Shown in pieces: positions 16,056-26,688 of a stretch of 37,773 nt of DNA. Where the stretch lies: NCBI GenBank assembly GCA_015068245.1, contig SVKU01000022.1:1-37773 (forward strand). The letters run 5' to 3'. The stretch comes from Oscillospiraceae bacterium (GTDB lineage Bacteria > Bacillota > Clostridia > Oscillospirales > Oscillospiraceae). The position numbers and the translations under genes were made by a program. Each line of letters opens with the position of its first letter. The stretch's first letter is position 1. The notes below the pieces were generated by a model. It ran no database searches. It worked only from the letters and a program-made list of their open reading frames with translations, and was not told the origin of the DNA.

Positions 16056-16879
16056 AAAACAGGCATTTATCTTCCACCCTGCTCAGAACACTTGTATGGC
16101 TGGCAGCCGGTATCACAGCTGCAGTCATGCTCTGCCTTGTGGCTTACATTCTCATAAAAGGCATACCCAACCTGAAGCCCTCTCTGTTCAGCTTCCAATA
16201 CACCAGTGAAAACGCATCTATGATGCCGGCCATTATCAACACGTTGATCGTCGTCGGCCTGACTCTGCTGGCGGCGGTACCTCTGGGCGTGTTTTCTGCC
16301 ATTTATCTTACTGAATACTCAAAGAGAGGAAGCCGTCTTGTAACCATCGTTCGTATGACTGCCGAAACACTTTCCGGTATCCCTTCCATAGTTTACGGTC
16401 TGTTTGGCTATCTTGTGTTCAATGTAACTCTTGGCATGGGTTACTCCCTGCTGGCAGGCATATTCACCCTTACCATCATGGTTCTGCCCACCATAATGCG
16501 CACCACAGAAGAAGCCCTGAAGGCTGTGCCCGACATGTACCGCGAAGGCAGCTTTGGTTTGGGTGCAGGACGATTAAGAACCGTTTTCAGAATAATTCTT
16601 CCTGCGGCAGCTCCGGGAATACTGTCCGGCGTAATACTTGCCATAGGCAGAATGGTTGGCGAAACTGCGGCGCTTATCTTCACCGCCGGTACGGTGACGG
16701 GCGTTGCCAAAGGGCTGCTGTCCTCGGGACGCACACTTTCGGTTCATATGTATGCCCTGCTGAACGAAGGCCTTTATATGGACGAAGCATATGCTACTGC
16801 CGTGATGCTGTTGATTCTGGTGGCAGGACTGAACGCACTGTCAGGGCTTGCGGCAAAAAGGTTTGAAAACAACACTTAA
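16052..16879 (+). CDS. pstA: Phosphate ABC transporter permease PstA
   Basis: A 275-residue permease, second membrane half of the Pst system. Signature segments are ETLSGIPSIVYGLFGYLVF (about residues 107-125), EGSFGLGAGRLRTVFRIILPAAAPG (the ATPase-contacting EAA loop, about 163-187) and AIGRMVGETAALIFTAG. Six membrane helices are predicted. Its ATG overlaps the pstC stop as ATGA, with GGAG upstream, showing translational coupling. pstB follows after 9 bp. Confidence 0.95.
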   Translation: MKNRHLSSTLLRTLVWLAAGITAAVMLCLVAYILIKGIPNLKPSLFSFQYTSENASMMPAIINTLIVVGLTLLAAVPLGVFSAIYLTEYSKRGSRLVTIVRMTAETLSGIPSIVYGLFGYLVFNVTLGMGYSLLAGIFTLTIMVLPTIMRTTEEALKAVPDMYREGSFGLGAGRLRTVFRIILPAAAPGILSGVILAIGRMVGETAALIFTAGTVTGVAKGLLSSGRTLSVHMYALLNEGLYMDEAYATAVMLLILVAGLNALSGLAAKRFENNT

Positions 16880-16888
16880 GGAGAAATA

Positions 16889-17638
16889 ATGTATAAATTT
16901 GAAATAGATTCGCTGAAGCTGAATTACGGAGATTTTCAGGCGCTTAAAGGCATCAACCTGAACATTCCCGCAAACGAGATAACAGCTTTTATCGGCCCGT
17001 CCGGCTGCGGAAAATCCACACTTTTGAAAACGCTCAACCGCATGAACGACCTGGTGGAAGGCTGCCATATAACCGGCAAAGTATTGCTGGACGGTCAGGA
17101 TATATACGGCAGTATGGATGTAAACCGGCTCCGCCGCCGTGTTGGTATGGTGTTTCAGAAACCCAACCCCTTCCCCATGAGCATATACGACAACATAGCC
17201 TACGGTCCACGCACCCACGGCGTGCGCAAAAAAGCGGAACTTGACGAGATCGTTGAACGCTCTCTGCGAGGTGCCGCCATCTGGGACGAGGTCAAAGACC
17301 GGCTGAAAAAAAGTGCGCTGGGCATGTCCGGCGGTCAGCAGCAGAGGTTGTGCATCGCAAGAGCTTTGGCTGTGGAGCCGGAGGTACTGCTGATGGACGA
17401 GCCAACTTCCGCACTGGATCCCATATCCACCATGAAAATCGAGGAACTGGCTGAAGAACTCAAAAAACGGTACACCATCGTCATGGTTACTCACAATATG
17501 CAGCAGGCCGCCAGAATATCCGACAAGACTGCCTTTTTCCTAATGGGAGAGATCGTTGAATTCGGCGAAACCCAGCAGCTTTTCTCTGTGCCTAAAGACA
17601 AACGCACGGAAGACTATATTACGGGGAGGTTTGGCTGA
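16889..17638 (+). CDS. pstB: Phosphate ABC transporter ATP-binding protein PstB
   Basis: A 249-residue ATPase that drives phosphate import through PstCA. Walker [10 protein letters not shown] (residues 36-44), Q-loop [17 protein letters not shown], signature MSGGQQQR (about 146-153), Walker [14 protein letters not shown] and the switch His in [10 protein letters not shown] are all intact. Length matches the family. AAGGAG precedes ATG 16889. The stop codon shares one base with the phoU start. Confidence 0.97.
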   Translation: MYKFEIDSLKLNYGDFQALKGINLNIPANEITAFIGPSGCGKSTLLKTLNRMNDLVEGCHITGKVLLDGQDIYGSMDVNRLRRRVGMVFQKPNPFPMSIYDNIAYGPRTHGVRKKAELDEIVERSLRGAAIWDEVKDRLKKSALGMSGGQQQRLCIARALAVEPEVLLMDEPTSALDPISTMKIEELAEELKKRYTIVMVTHNMQQAARISDKTAFFLMGEIVEFGETQQLFSVPKDKRTEDYITGRFG

Positions 17639-18279
17639 TGAGGACACGGTTTGACCAACAGTTGGAGCTGCTTAATCAGGAGCTTACCCAAATGGGAGCC
17701 TTGTGCGAATATGCCATTTCCGTTGCCGCAAAGGCTTTTTTGGATAACGACAAATCTCTGCTGCCCGCAGTTTTTACTGCCGACAGCGAGATCGATCAGA
17801 AAGAACGGGACATAGAAGCTCTGTGTCTGAAGCTGCTGCTTCGTCAGCAGCCGGTGGCAAAGGATCTGCGTTCCATCTCCTCTGCCATGAAAATGATATC
17901 CGACATGGAACGTATCGGCGATCAGGCAGCTGACATTGCCGAAATAACCCGCCATCTTGACGAACTTGATATCAAGTCACGAATCCATATCGGAGATATG
18001 GCCCGTTCCACCATCAAAATGGTGACAGACAGCGTGGCAGCCTTTGTGCGCAAAGACCTGGTGGCGGCCAGAGCCGTTATGGAATACGATGATGTGGTTG
18101 ACGAACTTTTTGACAAGGTGAAAAGCGAACTTGTGGAGCTTCTTCGTGAGGACAGTTCCGTCAGTTCATTGTGCCTGGATATGCTGATGATTGCCAAATA
18201 CTTTGAGCGTATCGGCGACCATGCCACCAACATTGCCGAATGGGTTGAGTTTTCAATAACCGGCGAGCATTTTGGCTGA
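17638..18279 (+). CDS. phoU: Phosphate transport system regulatory protein PhoU
   Basis: A 213-residue all-helical protein with two PhoU repeats, each marked by the metal-binding-type motif (SDMERIGDQAADIAE at about residues 87-101 and FERIGDHATNIAEWV at about 186-200). PhoU links the Pst transporter to the phosphate two-component system and limits uptake when phosphate is plentiful. It is last in pstSCAB-phoU and overlaps pstB by one base. No dedicated PhoR/PhoP pair is adjacent; a lone OmpR-type regulator lies about 4 kb away at 22342-23031. Confidence 0.95.
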   Translation: MRTRFDQQLELLNQELTQMGALCEYAISVAAKAFLDNDKSLLPAVFTADSEIDQKERDIEALCLKLLLRQQPVAKDLRSISSAMKMISDMERIGDQAADIAEITRHLDELDIKSRIHIGDMARSTIKMVTDSVAAFVRKDLVAARAVMEYDDVVDELFDKVKSELVELLREDSSVSSLCLDMLMIAKYFERIGDHATNIAEWVEFSITGEHFG

Positions 18280-18309
18280 CCTCAAGGGGCAAAAAGCTTC
18301 CGGCTCTTA

Positions 18310-18582
18310 GGAGGTTGTGAAAAGGGATTTTCGCAACCTCCAATGATATTTTCCCTGACGGGAAAGTGAAATATTTCCTCCGGAAATGTTAAATATTGCT
18401 GACGCAATGTGATATACCCCGGTGCGGCATGTTGATGTATCACTTCGTGATAATTAAATATTAAAGGACGATATCCGAGGATATCGTCCTTTTTATCTAT
18501 CACACGCCATCAGCGTATATCACAGATTTGCTTAGCAAATCTATATAGCCGGGAGTTGGTCATATCCCTATGACCAACTCCC
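18310..18582. repeat. Array of eight or more short hairpins with AT-rich linkers
   Basis: This 327-bp gap between phoU and nifJ has no gene. It is filled with inverted repeats: GGAGGTTGTGAAAA/TTTTCGCAACCTCC (18310-18341), TTTCCC-TGAC-GGGAAA, TTTCC-TCC-GGAAA, ATTGC-TGAC-GCAAT, TATCAC-TTCG-TGATA, AAAGGACGATAT/ATATCGTCCTTT (18463-18492, with a T run), ACGC-CATCA-GCGT, AGATTTGC-TTA-GCAAATCT and GGGAGTTGGTCATA/TATGACCAACTCCC (18551-18582). Linkers such as TGAAATAT, TGTTAAATAT and TGTGATAT separate them. To the right of the central hairpin the TATCAC linker reads as TGTGATA on the other strand, so the array is roughly mirror-symmetric. It resembles multi-hairpin repeats seen in other gut Clostridia. 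Confidence 0.7.
18463..18494 (+). terminator. Likely terminator of the pst operon inside the hairpin array
   Basis: AAAGGACGATAT and ATATCGTCCTTT pair around CCGAGG and end in CTTTTTA on the plus strand. It is the only hairpin of the array with a clear T run. Confidence 0.7.
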
Positions 18583-18606
18583 TTTTCGAGCCGGGTTTAT
18601 AAATTA

Positions 18607-22140
<3,534 letters not shown>

Positions 22141-22189
22141 TAAATTGCCTCCTTAAAAATTATGTGAATGTTATATAATAATAAAAATT

Positions 22190-22207
22190 ACATTATCTAA
22201 ATAATGT
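22190..22207. promoter_or_regulatory. Palindrome ACATTAT-CTAA-ATAATGT upstream of nifJ
   Basis: Seven-base perfect arms separated by four bases, 50-67 bases upstream of the nifJ start in AT-rich promoter DNA. It could be an operator for a redox or carbon regulator. It does not match the Rex consensus. Confidence 0.4.
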
Positions 22208-22266
22208 TATCATTATTTCCGTTTAAAGTAAACTGGAAAAACAAATAAAAAACCAAACAAGCCGCA

Positions 22267-22306
22267 ACCTCTAACCGTCAAAATGGCGGATAGAGGTCGT
22301 TTTTTG
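22267..22306. terminator. Hairpin between nifJ promoter and response-regulator end
   Basis: ACCTCTA (22267-22273) pairs with TAGAGGT (22291-22297), with an inner CCGTCA/TGGCGG stem. The T run lies on the plus strand (22300-22305), although the gene that needs a stop (22342-23031) reads on the minus strand, so its working direction is unclear. Confidence 0.45.
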
Positions 22307-22341
22307 CCACAATTGAGAACAAAATGGAGGTTTTTGATTTT

Positions 22342-23031
22342 CTATTCTCCAAACAGGTAACCCATACCACGGCGGGTGATTATGTATTTGGGTTTGCCGG
22401 GATCGTCTTCGATCTTTTCACGCAGGCGGCGTACAGTCACGTCAACAGTGCGCATGTCGCCGAAATAATCATAGTTCCAGACCTTTTCCATAAGCTCCTC
22501 ACGGGAGAAAACAAAACCCGGTCGGGCAGCCATATACTTCAAAAGGTCATATTCTTTCTGGGTCAGTTCAACAGAAGCTCCGTTTTTCTTCACCCGGAAA
22601 CCGTCTTCTTCGATCTGAAGATCACCATAGGTCTTGAACTCACTTTCCACCTTGCCTGCGTCCATGGCGGTGCGGCGGACGTTTGCCTTGACTCTGGCCA
22701 TAAGTTCACGCATGGAAAAAGGCTTGGTGATATAGTCATCAGCACCGACCTCAAGACCAAAAACCTTGTCGGCCTCTTCTTCACGGGCGGTAAGCATGAT
22801 TATGGGAGTGGTTTTTCCTTCATCTCTGAGAGTTTTACAGACGTCAAAACCCGTCATTTTAGGCAGCATAACGTCCAGCAGTATAAGGTCGGGGTCGCAG
22901 GTACGTCCTTTTTCCAGACCATCTGCACCATCGAGAGCAAATTCGGTTTCGTATCCTTCTCTTTTCAGATTGAATACAAGGATATCAACGATAGCTTTTT
23001 CGTCTTCAACGATAAGCACTTTTTTGCCCAT
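22342..23031 (-). CDS. OmpR/PhoB-family response regulator (WalR/PhoP-like), orphan
   Basis: A 229-residue two-component regulator. The receiver domain has Asp9-Asp10-type acidic pair (VEDE), phospho-acceptor Asp53 (LILLDVMLP), Thr81 and Lys103 (ITKPFS). The C-terminal winged helix (about residues 130-229) includes LTQKEYDLLKYMAARPGFVFSREELMEKVW and VDVTVRRLREKIEDDP, very close to WalR/PhoP. ATG 23031 is chosen: AGGAG precedes it by 8 bases, but ATG 23037 by only 2. No histidine kinase gene is next to it. It could be the cell-wall regulator WalR or the phosphate regulator PhoP; the pst operon 4 kb away makes PhoP tempting, but nothing in the sequence decides. Confidence 0.9.
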   Translation of the reverse strand: MGKKVLIVEDEKAIVDILVFNLKREGYETEFALDGADGLEKGRTCDPDLILLDVMLPKMTGFDVCKTLRDEGKTTPIIMLTAREEEADKVFGLEVGADDYITKPFSMRELMARVKANVRRTAMDAGKVESEFKTYGDLQIEEDGFRVKKNGASVELTQKEYDLLKYMAARPGFVFSREELMEKVWNYDYFGDMRTVDVTVRRLREKIEDDPGKPKYIITRRGMGYLFGE

Positions 23032-23090
23032 GTTCATCTCTCCTGTTCACGGGATTTGCAAGAGGTATCGATTTTACCGCATACACGTTG

Positions 23091-23119
23091 ATTATAACAC
23101 AAGGTCGAATTTTACGCAA
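23091..23119 (-). promoter_or_regulatory. Promoter of the response regulator
   Basis: On the minus strand TTGCGT (23114-23119), 17 bases, TATAAT (23091-23096), followed by a 59-base leader. Confidence 0.72.
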
Positions 23120-23153
23120 GGAAGATAAACAGGAAGATGGCGGTAAAAAATAA

Positions 23154-23186
23154 TAAACCCTAATCCCCGGATTCTAATCCCTAAAC
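23154..23186. repeat. TTAGGGATTAG-type intergenic repeat (minus orientation)
   Basis: AAACCCTAATCCCC and ATTCTAATCCCTAAAC read on the minus strand as GTTTAGGGATTAG and GGGGATTAGGGTTT. It is the same motif as at 3163-3199, again beside a terminator. Confidence 0.55.
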
Positions 23187-23219
23187 AAAAAAGAACCGTG
23201 CCTAAGCACGGTTCTTTTT
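23187..23219 (-). terminator. Terminator of the thiolase gene
   Basis: AAGAACCGTGC and GCACGGTTCTT pair around CTAA and are flanked by A and T runs on both sides. It lies 12 bases after the thiolase stop. Confidence 0.9.
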
Positions 23220-23231
23220 GCTATATGTAAG

Positions 23232-24491
23232 TTAGCACTTTTCCCAAACGGTAGCAACACCCATGCCGCCGCCGATGCAGAGAGTGGCAAGACCCTTCTT
23301 GGCGTCGTCTCTCTTGGCCATTTCGTGAACCAGAGTTACGATGATACGGGCGCCGGAGCAGCCTACGGGATGGCCGATAGCCAGAGCACCGCCGTTGACG
23401 TTGACCTTGCTCATGTCGAAGTCCAGCTCACGGGCAACAGCGATGGACTGTGCAGCGAAAGCTTCGTTGGCTTCGATGAGGTCGATATCAGCGATGGTCA
23501 GGCCAGCCTTGGCGAGAGCGTTGCGGGAAGCGGGGATGGGACCGGTGCCCATGATCTTGGGATCAACGCCGCCCTGACCCCAGGAGACCAGCTTAGCCAT
23601 GGGCTTCAGGCCGTACTTTTCAACAGCTTCGCCGGAAGCGAGAACGATAGCGGCAGCGCCGTCGTTGATGCCGGAAGCGTTGCCGGCGGTAACACGGGGA
23701 GTGCCTGCGTCTTCTACGTTGCCCTTAACACCGTGGGTCTCGTAGCCGATCTCGACCTGAGGATTGGGAGATTCGGGAGATACAGGGAAAGCGCCCTTCA
23801 GCTTTGCAAGGGTCTCAACGGTGGTGGAAGCACGGGGGAATTCGTCCTTCTTGAATTCAACGATTTCCTTCTTGACCTTTACGGGAACGGGAACGATCTC
23901 GTCGTCGAAACGGCCGGAAGCCTGAGCGGCAGCGCACTTGGCCTGGGAGTCGGCAGCGAACTCGTCCAGCTCTTTACGGGTGATGCCCCAAACGTCGCAG
24001 ATGTTTTCTGCAGTGGTGCCCATGTGGTAGTTGTTGTAAGCGTCCCACAGGCCGTCCTTAACCATGGTGTCGACCATCTTGGTGTCGAACATTCTGGCAC
24101 CCCAACGGCCGGAAGGCATAGCATAGGGAGCAGCGGACATGTTTTCGGTGCCGCCGCAGACGATGATGTCAGCGTCGCCGGAAGCGATAGCGCGGGCAGC
24201 TTCGATAACGGACTTCATGCCGGAACCGCAGACCATGCCAACGGTGTAAGCAGGAACTTCAACAGGCAGACCGGCCTTGATGCCGACCTGACGGGCAACG
24301 TTCTGGCCCTGACCGGCGGTCAGGATGCAGCCGAACATCAGCTCATCAACATTCTTGGGATCGACGCCTGCACGATTCAGGGCTTCCTTAACAACGATAG
24401 CGCCCAGATCAGCAGCGGGAACGTCTTTCAGAGTGCCGCCGAAGGAACCAACAGCGGTACGGCAGCAGTTGACAAGATACATATCTCTCAT
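23232..24491 (-). CDS. Acetyl-CoA acetyltransferase (thiolase)
   Basis: A 419-residue degradative/biosynthetic thiolase that joins two acetyl-CoA into acetoacetyl-CoA or runs the reverse. The acylated Cys is Cys88 (YTVGMVCGSGMKS). Also present are the NASGINDGAAA loop, GGALAIGHPVGCSGAR with the catalytic His, and the C-terminal CIGGGMG with the second active Cys. In Clostridia this is the first step to butyrate, but no butyrate genes adjoin it. The open frame runs further upstream; ATG 24491 is chosen because it begins the conserved MRDMYLVNCCRT start and has GGAGG 10 bases ahead. It has its own promoter and terminator. Confidence 0.95.
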   Translation of the reverse strand: MRDMYLVNCCRTAVGSFGGTLKDVPAADLGAIVVKEALNRAGVDPKNVDELMFGCILTAGQGQNVARQVGIKAGLPVEVPAYTVGMVCGSGMKSVIEAARAIASGDADIIVCGGTENMSAAPYAMPSGRWGARMFDTKMVDTMVKDGLWDAYNNYHMGTTAENICDVWGITRKELDEFAADSQAKCAAAQASGRFDDEIVPVPVKVKKEIVEFKKDEFPRASTTVETLAKLKGAFPVSPESPNPQVEIGYETHGVKGNVEDAGTPRVTAGNASGINDGAAAIVLASGEAVEKYGLKPMAKLVSWGQGGVDPKIMGTGPIPASRNALAKAGLTIADIDLIEANEAFAAQSIAVARELDFDMSKVNVNGGALAIGHPVGCSGARIIVTLVHEMAKRDDAKKGLATLCIGGGMGVATVWEKC

Positions 24492-24517
24492 GGTAAATTT
24501 ACCTCCAATTATTTGCA

Positions 24518-24532
24518 CGAACAAGCTGTTCG
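24518..24532. repeat. Odd palindrome CGAAC-AAGCT-GTTCG in the thiolase leader
   Basis: The site lies 27-41 bases upstream of the thiolase start and downstream of its promoter. It resembles a Gram-positive SOS box (CGAAC-N4-GTTCG) but the spacer is 5, so LexA control is doubtful. It may be a leader hairpin. Confidence 0.35.
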
Positions 24533-24557
24533 CGCTGAATTTGTACATACAGAAATT

Positions 24558-24586
24558 ATTATATACTTTCATTTCGGCACAGTCAA
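24558..24586 (-). promoter_or_regulatory. Promoter of the thiolase gene
   Basis: On the minus strand TTGACT (24581-24586), 17 bases, TATAAT (24558-24563). Confidence 0.78.
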
Positions 24587-24588
24587 CT

Positions 24589-24629
24589 AAAATATGCGTT
24601 TGAATGCTTCGCACCCAAACGCATATTTT
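24589..24629 (-). terminator. Hairpin, probable terminator of ribF transcript
   Basis: AAAATATGCGTTTG (24589-24602) and CAAACGCATATTTT (24616-24629) pair perfectly, ending in TTTT on the minus strand. It sits directly upstream of the thiolase promoter. Confidence 0.65.
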
Positions 24630-24631
24630 GA

Positions 24632-24660
24632 GGTTAGGATTTAGGATATAGAGCTTAGGG
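24632..24660. repeat. GGTTAGGATTTAGGATATAG-type intergenic repeat
   Basis: Third occurrence of the degenerate TTAGG(G)-type run, between the hairpin at 24589-24629 and a MITE-like element. Confidence 0.5.
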
Positions 24661-24666
24661 AGCGTT

Positions 24667-24804
24667 GTCATTCCGAGCGAGCCGTGTAAGGTCAGCTTTG
24701 CTGACCTTGGCGACTGAGGAATCCCCATCTTGGTATGCAAAACGTAACAGCTTGCACATCAAGATGGGGATTTCTCAGCGGCGTACCGCCGCTATCGAAA
24801 TGAC
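24667..24804. mobile_element. MITE-like dispersed element, about 138 bp
   Basis: Terminal inverted repeats GTCATTCCGA (left) and TCGAAATGAC (right, one mismatch) enclose nested hairpins: AAGGTCAGC-TTT-GCTGACCTT, AATCCCCATCTTG/CAAGATGGGGATT and GCGGCG-TAC-CGCCGC. There is no coding capacity. The GTCATTCCGAGCG...GAATGAC type of element is widespread in gut Firmicutes genomes from memory. The right end lies 2 bases from the ribF stop codon. Confidence 0.7.
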
Positions 24805-24806
24805 GC

Positions 24807-25697
24807 TCACTGCACAAACAACGTTCTCGTCTCCTGCACGTTTTTCGCAACGGCGGCTTTCAGTTCGTCGGTTGAAGCGAACTTGCGCTCCGGACGGAGG
24901 AACTTGTAAAAATCAAGTCTCAGTGTCTTGCCGTAAATGTCACCATCGAAATCCAAAATATAAGGCTCAACGGTAACTGCTCCGGATTCGTCCACCGTGG
25001 GACGCACTCCGATATTGGTGACGGCAGGATATACGCCGTCGTCCACATAGGCTTTGCAGGCGTATACACCGTGGACAGGCTGAAGTATGCCGTCCTCGAT
25101 AAGTATGTTTGCAGTGGGAATACCCAGGGTACGTCCCAACTTGCGACCATCGACGACAGTGCCGCTTATGCGGTGGGGATGCCCCAGAAAACGGGCAGCA
25201 GTCTCCATATCGCCGGATTCGATAAGGGTTCTGATATGGGTGGAGCTTACTGTAACTCCGTCCAGCTCCACCTTGGGAATAATATCGCAGCCCATGCCAC
25301 GGTTTTCGCAATACTCTTTCAGCATTTCAGCGGTTCCTATGCCCTTGTAGCCAAAGCGGTAGTCGTGACCGCAAACAAGATGGACGGCACCGTAACGGCG
25401 AACAAGAAACTCATCAACAAACTCCTGCCAGGGCACCTTCATCATGGTCTCGTCAAAATGGGTAAAAATGACCTCGTCCACGCCGTAAAGCTCTTTCATC
25501 AGCGCTTCCCGGTCAGCCATGTTATTTATCAGGGGCATGTCCCTGCCGAAAATAACGGTTTCGGGGTGGACATCAAAGGTCTCGGCGGCAGCCACAGCAC
25601 CCAGCTGTGCTGCACGCTTTACCGCCATATTCAAAAGCGCTCCGTGTCCGATATGGACACCGTCAAAAAATCCGAGCGCAATAACTCTTTTGCTCAT
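24807..25697 (-). CDS. ribF: Bifunctional riboflavin kinase/FAD synthetase RibF
   Basis: A 296-residue enzyme that makes FMN from riboflavin and then FAD, in the cytoplasm. The N-terminal FAD synthetase half has GFFDGVHIGH (residues 9-18) and HDYRFGYKGIGT. The C-terminal kinase half has GRTLGIPTANI with the PTAN motif (about 185-195) and the family end LRPERKFASTDELKAAV. Length is normal. It starts 4 bp after truB, and truB-ribF is a conserved pair in Firmicutes, so they are co-transcribed. A MITE-like element abuts its stop codon. FMN/FAD supply would serve the OYE-type reductase. Confidence 0.96.
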   Translation of the reverse strand: MSKRVIALGFFDGVHIGHGALLNMAVKRAAQLGAVAAAETFDVHPETVIFGRDMPLINNMADREALMKELYGVDEVIFTHFDETMMKVPWQEFVDEFLVRRYGAVHLVCGHDYRFGYKGIGTAEMLKEYCENRGMGCDIIPKVELDGVTVSSTHIRTLIESGDMETAARFLGHPHRISGTVVDGRKLGRTLGIPTANILIEDGILQPVHGVYACKAYVDDGVYPAVTNIGVRPTVDESGAVTVEPYILDFDGDIYGKTLRLDFYKFLRPERKFASTDELKAAVAKNVQETRTLFVQ

Positions 25698-25701
25698 GTG
25701 G

Positions 25702-26571
25702 TCAAACCTCGAAAAAAGATTTTATTGTATACATTTTCCCTTTTTCGGCTCGTCCGGCCATAAGGAATGTGCCGTCTTTGGCATAAACGCGGTAGTTTCC
25801 ATCCTCCACATTGGCGGAAAAAGCGTTGCCGTTGCGGCATTTCTTTTCGTTTTTTTCGGAAACAGTCAGCTTGGGGTAGTCGAAAAGCGTATCCACCGAC
25901 CTCAGCAGGCTTTCGGCTGTACCGGCTTCGCCGTGGGCGATTATTTCCTCCATGGTAAAGGCATCGTCCAGCGTATATTCTCCGGCTCTTGTGCGCACAA
26001 GGCTGCTCATGCAGCCGCCGCAGTCAAGAGCATCGCCGATATCTGCACATATTGTGCGGACATAAACGCCTTTGGAACAATCGATATGCAGCATATACTC
26101 ACTGCCGTCACCGGAAAGAAGGTCGAGAGCGAAAATCTCCACCTGACGGGGCTTTCTTTCCACTTCCCCGCCTTTTCTGGCTATCTGATACAGCTTCTGA
26201 CCGCCTATCTTTACAGCTGAGTACATGGGAGGTATCTGGGATATCTGCCCTCTGAACCGGGGCAGCACGTTTTCTACGTCAGCGCGGGTAACGGTGACCG
26301 GCTTTCTTTCCAGTTCCTCACCGGTGGTGTCCTGAGTATCGGTGGTCAGCCCCAGAAGCAAACCTGCATCATATGCTTTGGTGGCAGTTTCCATGAATTC
26401 CACAGCTCTTGTGGCACGCCCCACAAAAACCGGCAATACGCCTGTTGCCATGGGATCCAATGTTCCGGCATGACCGATGCGTCTTTCGTGGAAAATTCCC
26501 CGAAGTTTTGCCACCACGTCGTGGGAGGTCCAGCCTGCGGGCTTATTTACGATGATTATTCCGTTGGGCAT
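25702..26571 (-). CDS. truB: tRNA pseudouridine(55) synthase TruB
   Basis: A 289-residue enzyme that isomerises U55 in the T-loop of tRNAs. The catalytic Asp is Asp39 in HAGTLDPMATG; the family start IIIVNKPAGWTSHDVV and the GVYVRTICADIG motif are present. AAGGAGG lies 7 bases before ATG 26571. It is coupled to ribF downstream. The usual neighbours rbfA, nusA, infB and rpsO are not present; upstream is a repeat element and typA. Confidence 0.96.
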   Translation of the reverse strand: MPNGIIIVNKPAGWTSHDVVAKLRGIFHERRIGHAGTLDPMATGVLPVFVGRATRAVEFMETATKAYDAGLLLGLTTDTQDTTGEELERKPVTVTRADVENVLPRFRGQISQIPPMYSAVKIGGQKLYQIARKGGEVERKPRQVEIFALDLLSGDGSEYMLHIDCSKGVYVRTICADIGDALDCGGCMSSLVRTRAGEYTLDDAFTMEEIIAHGEAGTAESLLRSVDTLFDYPKLTVSEKNEKKCRNGNAFSANVEDGNYRVYAKDGTFLMAGRAEKGKMYTIKSFFEV

Positions 26572-26597
26572 TGTGGTCCTCCTTGTGGGTTTATTTG

Positions 26598-26684
26598 GCT
26601 CTCCCGGAGGGAGAGCTGGCAGCGAAGCTGATTGAGAGGGCCCTCTCCGCCGCCTGCGGCGGCACCTCTCCCAAAGGGAGAGGC
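26598..26684. repeat. Compact multi-hairpin repeat between typA and truB
   Basis: Five hairpins in 87 bases: GCTCTCCC-GGA-GGGAGAGC, CAGC-GAA-GCTG, GAGAGGG/CCCTCTC, GCCGCC-TGC-GGCGGC and CCTCTCCC-AAA-GGGAGAGG. There is no coding capacity. Similar elements are dispersed in many gut Clostridia from memory. It ends 4 bases from the typA stop codon. Confidence 0.7.
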
Positions 26685-26688
26685 CGTA

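Noticed and set aside
18310-18582. CRISPR array
   Set aside because: The hairpins differ in sequence, spacing is irregular, and there are no identical direct repeats with unique spacers or cas genes.
22342-23031. Dedicated Pho regulator of the pst operon
   Set aside because: The sequence fits WalR and PhoP about equally, no histidine kinase adjoins it, and no clear Pho box was found ahead of pstS.
24518-24532. SOS (LexA) box in the thiolase leader
   Set aside because: The arms fit CGAAC/GTTCG but the spacer is 5 and not 4, and a thiolase is not an expected SOS gene.
23325-24590. 421-codon plus-strand open frame
   Set aside because: Shadow of the thiolase gene, whose active-site motifs are all on the minus strand.
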